A DNA stretch of 64,000 nucleotides from Lachnospiraceae bacterium oral taxon 500 (GTDB lineage: Bacteria; Bacillota; Clostridia; Lachnospirales; Vallitaleaceae), in the NCBI GenBank assembly GCA_002999035.1, contig CP027241.1, positions 437,001 to 501,000 on the forward strand, given 5' to 3'. The translations under genes and the position numbers were made by a program. The notes beneath the pieces were generated by a model, which saw only the letters and a list, made by a program, of their open reading frames with translations, searched no databases and was not told the origin of the DNA. Shown piece after piece: positions 57,024-64,000 of the stretch (positions within the stretch are counted from its first letter, which is position 1; each line of letters starts with the position of its first letter).

Positions 57024-58799
57024 ATGGACAAAACAAAAGAAACGAAACCGGAAGTTTTTTGGGATTTAACCCCGCTTTATACTTCGTTTGCCGACCCGAA
57101 GCTGGAAGCCGACAAAAAAACCTTAGTCGAGTTCTGCGATCACCTTTTGGCGCAGGCTTCCGCTCTGGCTGCGGCCGATTCGCCGGTCGATGCCTGCAAC
57201 CGGTATTTAACCACCTATAATCAAGCCCTGCTGCTGTTGGATAAACTCTATAATTACGGTAGTTTGACCTATGCGGTCAATACCGCTGACAGTGCGGCTT
57301 TAAATCTGGTAGAAGTGCTGGAGGGCTATTTCCCCAAACTGTCATTAGCCGAAGCGCATTTTAAAATGTGGCTGAAAGAGCTCCCTGACTTTAATGCTTT
57401 GCTGACAGCTAAAGAACTTCAGGCTTTTCACTTTTATCTGAACTCCGCCCGGCAAAGCGCCGCTCATACGCTCAGCACCGCCGAGGAGGAACTCTTTGCC
57501 CTGCTGCAAAACACCGGCGGAAATGCTTGGAGTAAGCTGCAGGATCAAACCGTTGCCAGCTTAACCGGCCATTTTCGCGGGGAAGACTTGGTTTTATCGG
57601 CTCTCCGGGCAAAAGCTTATGATCAGGATCCGGCTGTTCGGCGCGAGGCCTATGAGGCGGAACTGGCCTGCTATCCAAAAATGGATACCGTTTCGGCGGC
57701 CTGTCTGAACGCAATTAAGGGCGAAGCCATTACCGCCGCCGCCAAGCGCGGTTATGATTCGGTGCTGGATATGACCCTGCAAAAATCGCATATGGATAAA
57801 GAAACCCTGCAAGCCATGCTGACCGCCATGGAAGAAAGCCTGCCGGCTTTCCGCAAATATTTCCGCAAAAAAGCCGAACTGCTCGGCCATAAAAACGGGC
57901 TGCCTTTTTATGATTTGTTTGCTCCGGTCGGTGAAGTGTCGATGGAATACAGCTACGAGCAGGCCAAGCAATATGTGATTGACAATTTCAGTCAATTTTC
58001 ACCGGAACTGGGCGAGTTCGCCGCTCATGCTTTCGCTCATGACTGGATTGACGTTTACCCGCGCAAAGGCAAGGTTTCCGGTGCTTTTTGCAGTGAAATC
58101 AAGTCATTGGAAGAAAGCCGGATTATGACCAATTTTGACGGCAGTTTAAGTGATGTTTACACCTTGGCTCATGAGCTGGGACATGGTTTTCACAATTACT
58201 GCATGAAGGGTGTGGCACCGGTTAATTCCGATTCGCCGATGCAGTTGGCGGAAACGGCTTCCATTTTCTGCGAAACCATTGTCGCCAATGCCAGTTTAAA
58301 GGAAGCTTCCCCGCAGGAAAAGGTTGTGATTTTGGAAAATGACATCATGTCTACCGCCCAGGTGATTGTTGATATTTTAAGCCGCTATTATTTTGAAAGC
58401 GAATTGATTGAAAAGCGGCAAAACGGTTCACTGTCGGTTGACGAACTGAAAGCTGCCATGATTCGTGCCCAAAAAAGAACCTATGGCGACGGTTTGGATG
58501 AAAATTACCTGCATCCCTATATGTGGATGTGTAAGCCGCATTATTATTCGTCTAATCTTAATTTTTACAACTTCCCCTATGCCTTCGGCGAGCTGTTCGC
58601 CAAAGGTCTGTATGCCTTATACGCCAAAGAAGGGGCTGGCTTTGTGCCGAAATACAAAGAACTGCTGCGCTCAACCGGCAGCCGCAGTACGCATGATGTG
58701 TTGGCGATTGTCGGCATGGACTCGCACAGCCCCGAATTTTTCCGCGGTTCTCTGGCACTGACGATTGCTAAAATCGAGGAATGGCTGAAGCTGGTTTAA
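57024..58799 (+). CDS. pepF: M3-family oligoendopeptidase F
   Basis: 591 residues, cytoplasmic zinc endopeptidase that degrades short peptides. The zinc motif is H383-E-L-G-H387 (LAHELGHGFH) with the third ligand in AETASIFCE. The helical N-terminal domain and the C-terminal NFYNFPYAFGELF and DVLAIVGMDSHSPEFF regions match PepF. Start ATG at 57024 with AAAGGA 13 bases upstream. An intrinsic terminator lies 88 bases after the stop. Confidence 0.94.
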   Translation: MDKTKETKPEVFWDLTPLYTSFADPKLEADKKTLVEFCDHLLAQASALAAADSPVDACNRYLTTYNQALLLLDKLYNYGSLTYAVNTADSAALNLVEVLEGYFPKLSLAEAHFKMWLKELPDFNALLTAKELQAFHFYLNSARQSAAHTLSTAEEELFALLQNTGGNAWSKLQDQTVASLTGHFRGEDLVLSALRAKAYDQDPAVRREAYEAELACYPKMDTVSAACLNAIKGEAITAAAKRGYDSVLDMTLQKSHMDKETLQAMLTAMEESLPAFRKYFRKKAELLGHKNGLPFYDLFAPVGEVSMEYSYEQAKQYVIDNFSQFSPELGEFAAHAFAHDWIDVYPRKGKVSGAFCSEIKSLEESRIMTNFDGSLSDVYTLAHELGHGFHNYCMKGVAPVNSDSPMQLAETASIFCETIVANASLKEASPQEKVVILENDIMSTAQVIVDILSRYYFESELIEKRQNGSLSVDELKAAMIRAQKRTYGDGLDENYLHPYMWMCKPHYYSSNLNFYNFPYAFGELFAKGLYALYAKEGAGFVPKYKELLRSTGSRSTHDVLAIVGMDSHSPEFFRGSLALTIAKIEEWLKLV

Positions 58800-58803
58800 A
58801 ACT

Positions 58804-58864
58804 CGCAAAAAGCCTGCGGCTTTTCGCTCTTCTTGTCCGCAAAAAGCCTGCGGCTTTTCGCTCT
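58804..58864 (+). repeat. 27-bp direct duplication carrying a small hairpin
   Basis: CGCAAAAAGCC-TGC-GGCTTTTCGCTCT occurs at 58804-58830 and again at 58838-58864. Each copy is a hairpin with a T run, possibly a duplicated weak terminator. Confidence 0.7.
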
Positions 58865-58887
58865 AAAGTAACGTTTTATAATATGAA

Positions 58888-58929
58888 ACCCGCATTGGTT
58901 TGCGCGAGGCTGACCAATGCGGGTTTTTG
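58888..58929 (+). terminator. Intrinsic terminator after pepF
   Basis: ACCCGCATTGGT and ACCAATGCGGGT form a perfect 12-bp stem followed by five T. Confidence 0.88.
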
Positions 58930-59010
58930 TATTTTGCGATAAAAACATCAAGTTTCTTTATCGATTTTCTTTATTGAATTAATTTATCAGATTTCTTGAT
59001 TGGTTTTCGA

Positions 59011-60573
59011 CTAAACCTGAGCTTGGGCAGCTTGTTTAGCTTGATTTACCCGCTGTTGATACTCCAGCACCGCATTCGGCCCGCTGTGTCTGCCAACCGG
59101 ATGCTGACGGTACTTGTCCGAATAATCGGCTTTCAGCTGAAAGAAAGGATCGCCGCTAACCACGCAGTATGACTGTAAATCCTGCCGGTAATGATCCAGC
59201 AGTAAGCGATATTCCGGCAGAGCGGCCAGATTTTTCTGCTCCAGCCGGTCAGTGGACATATCATAAAGTTCCTCCTCCAGACCGTTTTTATCCTGATAAG
59301 CCAGATATTTATAGCTTTCGGTCAGGTACATTCTGGCCGGCACAAAATAGCCCTCAAACTCATCATGCCATTGACTGACAACATAACTTTCCGTTGGATA
59401 GTCCGGCCAGCTGCCTTCTGCTCCTTCCGGTTTCCGGTCGCATCCAACGGCTGGCTGCCCCTGCTTTTCCGGTGATTGCCCGTTATCAAACTCTGCCGCT
59501 TTTCGATCCGTCTGCCCTGACTTCAACTCTGCCAGCAGCGTCGGCCAATGCGATACTCCGGCGGCGCTTGCCGGTATCGGCAAACCGGCATAATCAGCCA
59601 AAGTCGGCAAAAGATCTATCAGCGAAAACAAGCAGTCATAGCGCTGCGGCTGCCGCCCCGGCACTTGCAGAACGAACGGTACCCTGACCGTTTCCTCATA
59701 AAAGGTGCCGGACTTGGTTACAATCTGATGTGCAGCCATGCCTTCGCCGTGATCGGCCATGAAAACAATCAGAGTATCCTCGGCTTTACCTGACTGTTTC
59801 AGCGCCGACAATACCCCGCCGATCTGGCGGTCAACCTTCTGCAAATAATAATAGTAGGCATGCAGATAATGCTGAAAATCCTGCTCTGACCAATCCGCTG
59901 TTTGGCTCTGCCGCCGGTGCCCGCAGCAAAGATATTGCAAGAAAGAAGCACGGGAATGGGTATCACTGTCACGGAAATTGTCCGGAAGCGGCGGCAGCTC
60001 CTCCGGCGGCACATGATTTGCCCCGCTCTCCGCGTGGGCGCCAATATAGGCACAAATATTGTGGGGATTTTGCAAGTCAACCGCCATAAGGAGAGGCTTA
60101 TCTATATTTGGCGCAGTCTGCTGCAAATAACGAACGGCTTTTTCGGTGGTATCAATATCAAAATAAGTTTCATAGTCATAAGGCAGCGCCGGATTTTCCG
60201 GCTCTGTTTTTTTCTGCTCGTTTACCACCTTGGTAAAGCCCCGCAGTGCCCCATAATCATGCTCTTTGCCAAAATGAATACACTCGTAGCCGCCCTTTTG
60301 AAAGACTTCTCCCAAAGTTGTAATACTATCTGGAAAATCTGCCTGCTTTTGCTTGGGCAGATTACTGATCACGCCGTTTTGATGCGGATAACTGCTGCTC
60401 CAAAAGGAGGCTCTGGCCGGTTGGCACAGCGGGCAGGGCGTATACGCCCGTTCAAATACAATGCCGCGGTCTGCCAACGCATCGATTGCCCGTGTTTCCG
60501 AATCAGTATTGCCATAGGCTTTTAAGGCCTTGGCGCTTAATTGATCACAAATCAAAATTAAAATATTTTTCAT
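59011..60573 (-). CDS. Cys-type sulfatase (second)
   Basis: 520 residues from the ATG at 60573 (AAAGGAGCAGAC upstream); 41 further upstream codons are not sulfatase-like. The N-terminal LILICDQLS carries metal ligands, and C50-Q-P-A-R54 in CPLCQPARAS is the Cys-type formylglycine signature, so an anSME-type maturase is required. FMADHGEGM is the second metal motif. No signal peptide, hence cytoplasmic. A Gln/Gly/Glu-rich insert sits at about residues 345-385. The sugar ABC transporter gene upstream on the same strand (219 bases apart) suggests action on imported sulfated glycan fragments. Confidence 0.86.
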   Translation of the reverse strand: MKNILILICDQLSAKALKAYGNTDSETRAIDALADRGIVFERAYTPCPLCQPARASFWSSSYPHQNGVISNLPKQKQADFPDSITTLGEVFQKGGYECIHFGKEHDYGALRGFTKVVNEQKKTEPENPALPYDYETYFDIDTTEKAVRYLQQTAPNIDKPLLMAVDLQNPHNICAYIGAHAESGANHVPPEELPPLPDNFRDSDTHSRASFLQYLCCGHRRQSQTADWSEQDFQHYLHAYYYYLQKVDRQIGGVLSALKQSGKAEDTLIVFMADHGEGMAAHQIVTKSGTFYEETVRVPFVLQVPGRQPQRYDCLFSLIDLLPTLADYAGLPIPASAAGVSHWPTLLAELKSGQTDRKAAEFDNGQSPEKQGQPAVGCDRKPEGAEGSWPDYPTESYVVSQWHDEFEGYFVPARMYLTESYKYLAYQDKNGLEEELYDMSTDRLEQKNLAALPEYRLLLDHYRQDLQSYCVVSGDPFFQLKADYSDKYRQHPVGRHSGPNAVLEYQQRVNQAKQAAQAQV

Positions 60574-60705
60574 GTCTGCTCCTTTAAAAACTTCTCTTTT
60601 CTTTTTCAGTATGCCCTTTGTATTCCCTTTTCGATTGTCAGAACATTTTCTGTTGCTGGCAAGGGTTAAGAAATGAAGAATAAAAAAGTTTCGCAAAAAG
60701 TTATG

Positions 60706-60741
60706 AAAAATGCAACCCCGTTTTTAATAGGATTGCATTTT
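60706..60741 (-). terminator. Terminator after the solute-binding protein gene
   Basis: Minus-strand AAAATGCAA/TTGCATTTT stem ending in a T run. Confidence 0.75.
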
Positions 60742-60791
60742 TCATTTTTCTTATCGCTTTTTGAATATCCCTGAAACGGACAGGCCATCCA

Positions 60792-62456
60792 CTATCTCTT
60801 CAAGAAAGTTTCATAAGCGGCCTGGTTGATTTCGGTTGCCCGCTCAATCTTACGATTTTTCAGTTCTTTGACAAACTCATCGTAGGTAGCTTCCACGTCC
60901 TTGGTACCCAAAATCCATTCCTGCAGCATCTGATTGACATACGGTTTCACATTGGACATAATGTTCTGGTACTCGGTTTCATCTTCCGGTGTATATTTTA
61001 AGTTCAATGCTCCGTCAAAATACGGCGGCAACTTTTCCGGGAACCATTCCGGATGCGATTCATAATACGCTGCTGCTTCCTTAGCGGCCGGTTGAGCAAA
61101 GGCGGCCTCATATGCCGGATTTTGCACCATACCGATCCGGTATTGAATGCCCTGCGAGCGCAGATAGTTCAGCGGCGTAAAGTCCGGATTTTCCATAACC
61201 AGCGGCGTAAATGCCTTGGTACCGTCTGCTTCTTTGGTGTAGGTGACACCCTCGATACCGAAGTTCATCATATCCGAACCCTTTTCGGTAAAGAAGAAGT
61301 TAAAGAACTTAATCAAAGTCACCGGATCCTGGCACTGGGCAGAAATTCCCCAGCCGGCTACCGGATAACGGGTTGTTCTTTCAATGATCTGACCGTTTTG
61401 ATTTTTCATCGGAGCGATTGCTACGTTGTTAAAGCCCGGTACACTGTCTGCCAGCTTAACATTGTAGTCGCCGGTGCTCGGCCAGTCATGCGTAAAACCA
61501 GCCTGATTGGCTGCATACAAAGTATCTCGGCTCTTTGCACCGCGGGTGAAGATTTCCGGATCAATCAAGCCTTCCTTGTACCATTTAGCCAAGGTCTTAA
61601 CACCCAATACAAAATTATCTTTCATCAGCGGTTCATATACTATTTTGCCGTCATGCGGATAAAATTCCGTACTGGTATCAAACATGTACAAATACTCATC
61701 CTGCATCTTGGGAGCTGCCCGGTCAAACAGCGGAATTTCGTCCTTCTCGCCATTGCCGTTCGGGTCATTGTTGCGGAACGCAGTCAATACTTCATATAAT
61801 TCATCAATCGTGGTCGGCGCCTGCAAGTTCAGCTTATCCAACCAGTCCTGACGAATCCACCAGAACTCAGCTGATTTTAAAGTCAAATTCTTGGGAATGA
61901 AATAAATATTTCCATCTAAAGAAGTAGCAAAGGAACGGAACTTCGCATCATTGTCCAAAACCTTCTGTAAATCCGGTGCATGTTCCTTAATCAAATCGTT
62001 CAGCGGAATCAAACCACCGTCACGACCCAATTTTTCCAAATCGGCCGGGTTCTTGTAACCGATAATATCGGCTAACTTACCGCTGGCCAGCATCATGCTG
62101 AAAGCCTCTTCTTCATTAGCGTTGGACTGAGAAATTACGCCTTCCAGGCTGACATTGGTTTCTTTGGCAATTTCTTTCCAAATCATCCAGTCAGAGTTAA
62201 ACGGCATATTGTTAAAGTTTAAGAAAATAGAGAAAGTTTTCGGGGTATCAGAAACCAGGCTGCTGGCTGCTTCTTCCTGCTTGCTGTCTTCTTTTCCGCT
62301 TTCCGTTTTCGCATCCTCTTTTGCATCCGTTTTGTTTTCAGCAGTCGTTTCCTGCTTTTTGTCATCGGTCTTGGGTGCTTCTGTCTTGCCGCAGCCGGCA
62401 AACAGAGAAACTACCAACACCAGCGCCAACATTAGGCTCAGTTTTTTCTTCATCAT
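60792..62456 (-). CDS. Extracellular carbohydrate-binding lipoprotein (LplA/YtcQ-like)
   Basis: 554 residues. Lipobox LFAGC (Cys at 22) and an acidic/Lys-rich linker precede a type 1 solute-binding domain. The length and the C-terminal pattern (WGISAQCQDPVTLIKFFNFF, then FGIEGVTY) are those of LplA/YtcQ-like proteins that feed LplB/LplC-type permeases with complex oligosaccharides. Ribosome site AAGGAGACAG. It follows the two permease genes, as usual for this family, after a 278-base gap. No ATPase gene is in the window; these systems often use a shared MsmX-type ATPase. Confidence 0.9.
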   Translation of the reverse strand: MMKKKLSLMLALVLVVSLFAGCGKTEAPKTDDKKQETTAENKTDAKEDAKTESGKEDSKQEEAASSLVSDTPKTFSIFLNFNNMPFNSDWMIWKEIAKETNVSLEGVISQSNANEEEAFSMMLASGKLADIIGYKNPADLEKLGRDGGLIPLNDLIKEHAPDLQKVLDNDAKFRSFATSLDGNIYFIPKNLTLKSAEFWWIRQDWLDKLNLQAPTTIDELYEVLTAFRNNDPNGNGEKDEIPLFDRAAPKMQDEYLYMFDTSTEFYPHDGKIVYEPLMKDNFVLGVKTLAKWYKEGLIDPEIFTRGAKSRDTLYAANQAGFTHDWPSTGDYNVKLADSVPGFNNVAIAPMKNQNGQIIERTTRYPVAGWGISAQCQDPVTLIKFFNFFFTEKGSDMMNFGIEGVTYTKEADGTKAFTPLVMENPDFTPLNYLRSQGIQYRIGMVQNPAYEAAFAQPAAKEAAAYYESHPEWFPEKLPPYFDGALNLKYTPEDETEYQNIMSNVKPYVNQMLQEWILGTKDVEATYDEFVKELKNRKIERATEINQAAYETFLKR

Positions 62457-62734
62457 CTGTCTCCTTCTTTTTGTTACAGCTTAGGCAAACGCCAGATTAG
62501 GCGCGGCTTGCTTAAGCTATAAACCATTTTGATAAATTATTATGTTTCTAAGTAAGACCGGATCTTACCCCTATAATAGAAAATTCTCCAAACTCGGCAG
62601 TGGCTGCCCTTCTCTTGCATTTCAAGCGCAGCCGGCCTTTAGGAACATCTCTATTTTTCACGGCAAAACCGTTCTCTTTATATCAAATGAATCCTCATTT
62701 TGATATCTGTTTTTAGCATACGGTCACGCCAGAA
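62457..62734. other. Intergenic gap within the ABC transporter locus
   Basis: No gene. It holds the inverted repeat GTAAGA-CCGGA-TCTTAC at about 62552-62568, a possible operator or part of a processing stem. No good promoter was found. Confidence 0.45.
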
Positions 62735-63637
62735 TCAGCCCTTAACCGCACCGATGGTCGCGCCGCTCTTAAAATATTTCTGCACGAACGGATAGACAAT
62801 CAACATCGGAATAATAGAAATTACAATTGTCGCATAAATCACCGTGGTCGGCGAAGATAGGGATGCCGCCGTTAAAATGGCCGAATCCGTTTCATTCGAT
62901 ACCTTATCGACAATCATTTTCTTCAAAAATACCTGCAGCGGTACTTTGGTATCGCTGGTCAGCAGGCTCATTGCCCAGAAATAACCGTTCCAGCGGGTAA
63001 CCGCATAAAACATGCCCACAGTCGCCAGCGCCGGCTTAGACAGCGGCAAATAGATTCGCCAAAAAATACTTAAGTTTCTGGCACCGTCAATAATGGCCGC
63101 TTCTTCAATCGACTCCGGAAGCTGTTCAAAAAAGCTTTTTAAAATGATTAAATTATAAGTGTTAATGGCAAAGCCGAATAAAATTGCCGCTCTGGTATCA
63201 ATCAGATTGAAATCGACAAAATTGACATAGGTCGGAATGATACCGGCGTTAAACCACAGGGTAAAGACTGTCAGCAGTGTGAAGAACTTTTTAAAAATCA
63301 GCTGCTTCTTTGACAAAGCGTAAGCCATGGTCGCCGTAAAGAACATATTGACCAGTACCCCGGCCGCCGTATAAAAAATAGTATTGGCATATGCCGTCCA
63401 AATTCCCGGTTTTTTTGCTGCCGCCACATAACTGGCAATGGTCGGCGATTTCAGCCAAAACATCACCTCGCCGCCGTCAACATAAAGCGGCCGGCTGAGG
63501 GAAGCAATCACAACATAGTAAATCGGATAAAGCGATAAAATCGTAATGATAATACCGACTGCAACCATTACCATGTTAAATATTTTTTCATTCCTTGTCA
63601 TAAAGGCAGTTTCGGATATTCTTTTTTTCTCGTCCAT
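62735..63637 (-). CDS. Carbohydrate ABC transporter permease (LplC/YtcP-like)
   Basis: 300 residues with six predicted membrane helices. The EAA loop that contacts the ATPase is EAAIIDGARNLSIFWRIYLP, with LSKPAL following. It forms a heterodimer with the other permease, whose gene ends nine bases upstream. The C-terminus VQKYFKSGATIGAVKG is typical of the LplC/YtcP group. Sulfatase genes nearby suggest sulfated oligosaccharides as cargo, which is inference. Confidence 0.92.
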   Translation of the reverse strand: MDEKKRISETAFMTRNEKIFNMVMVAVGIIITILSLYPIYYVVIASLSRPLYVDGGEVMFWLKSPTIASYVAAAKKPGIWTAYANTIFYTAAGVLVNMFFTATMAYALSKKQLIFKKFFTLLTVFTLWFNAGIIPTYVNFVDFNLIDTRAAILFGFAINTYNLIILKSFFEQLPESIEEAAIIDGARNLSIFWRIYLPLSKPALATVGMFYAVTRWNGYFWAMSLLTSDTKVPLQVFLKKMIVDKVSNETDSAILTAASLSSPTTVIYATIVISIIPMLIVYPFVQKYFKSGATIGAVKG

Positions 63638-63645
63638 AATCCCTC

Positions 63646-64000
63646 CTACCAGATTGAAGTCTGTGATACTTTTTTGCTGAGTTTATTGGCAATCACTACC
63701 AAAACAAGGGCAACTATCGCTTCAAATAAGCCGGCCGCCGTCGCCAGCCCGTAATTGCGGTTGCTCAGACCCGTCCGGTAAACATAGGTCGCAATAACAT
63801 CGGCGGTAGAGAATGTTGACGGCAGGTAAAGCAAAATGATCGCCTCAAATCCAACCTTAACCATTTTACCGATATTTAAGACCAGCATAACCAAAACAAT
63901 CGGACTAATCCCCGGCAGAGTGACATTCCAAATCTGCTGGAGCTTAGTTGCGCCGTCTACCTTGGCAGCTTCATACAGTGCCGGGTCAATCCCCATAATT
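63646..64000 (-). CDS. Carbohydrate ABC transporter permease (LplB/YteP-like, partial)
   Basis: The window ends inside the gene; the C-terminal 118 or so codons are visible. The EAA loop EAAKVDGATKLQQIWNVTLP is followed by GISPIVLVMLVLN and a final membrane helix before NKLSKKVSQTSIW, the usual LplB/YteP tail. It is the partner of the permease at 62735. The N-terminal helices lie beyond the right edge. Confidence 0.9.
   Translation of the reverse strand, partial: IMGIDPALYEAAKVDGATKLQQIWNVTLPGISPIVLVMLVLNIGKMVKVGFEAIILLYLPSTFSTADVIATYVYRTGLSNRNYGLATAAGLFEAIVALVLVVIANKLSKKVSQTSIW

Overview
The window looks like chromosome from a low-to-mid G+C Gram-positive anaerobe of class Clostridia (Bacillota). 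The evidence is a PolC-type replicative polymerase, a separate PyrI zinc subunit of aspartate carbamoyltransferase, an L10 leader RNA, strong AGGAGG ribosome sites, consensus sigma-A promoters, Cys-type sulfatases and lipobox lipoproteins. I do not assign a family or genus; the 16S gene (20774-22307) could do that. Most genes lie on the minus strand.

Layout. 1-7844: a probable operon of a Cys-type sulfatase, a histidine phosphatase, an SbcD/SbcC-like pair (YhaO/YhaN type) and the start of a SWIM zinc-finger protein cut by the left edge. 7845-16695: accessory stretch with an aldo-keto reductase, an LCM-type methyltransferase, a TipA-like MerR regulator with its own 19-bp-spacer promoter, glgB, a decayed hicAB toxin-antitoxin locus and a lipoprotein. 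16696-22539: four tRNAs, 23S and 16S rRNA with a consensus promoter and no visible 5S gene. 22703-30684: polysaccharide deacetylase, then corA, folA, a small CxxC protein, thyA and hflX as one operon, then rarA and a VanY-like lipoprotein. 31012-34386: an orphan DinJ/RelB-type antitoxin with an M24 peptidase, and pyrB-pyrI. 34410-44564: a chemoreceptor, rpsD, rplJ-rplL with leader RNA, a DUF4143-type ATPase and polC. 45016-53987: rseP, cdsA, uppS, frr, pyrH, a rhodanese lipoprotein, tsaE, a YcxB-like protein and tex. 54172-58799: repeats, a second orphan antitoxin, an S-layer-domain remnant, a MarR regulator, an intact higBA-type module and pepF. 59011-64000: a second Cys-type sulfatase and a carbohydrate ABC transporter (binding lipoprotein and two permeases, the last cut by the right edge).

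The most unusual content is between the genes. Two families of short palindromic, apparently mobile repeats recur. Family A (at least seven copies, about 90-260 bp) has CTCAACTTTCCC-type inverted ends, inner hairpins whose stems vary in a compensatory way, and 6-9 bp direct repeats at four insertion sites. One copy lies inside the 3' end of rseP and supplies its stop codon, one lies between pyrB and pyrI, and one sits at the stop codon of a methyltransferase gene. Family B (three full and two partial copies) has CAGTTCAGGCAA inverted ends enclosing two hairpins and lies next to rpsD, the rRNA promoter and tex. No transposase is visible for either family.

Other regulatory architecture includes a pyrB promoter whose -10 box overlaps the terminator of the preceding gene, a 40-bp-period operator-like array ahead of the DUF4143 ATPase, 16-bp tandem repeats in the tex leader, and duplicated hairpin repeats that each carry an extended -10 box. 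The genes themselves are mostly recognisable families; I found no convincing new multi-gene system.
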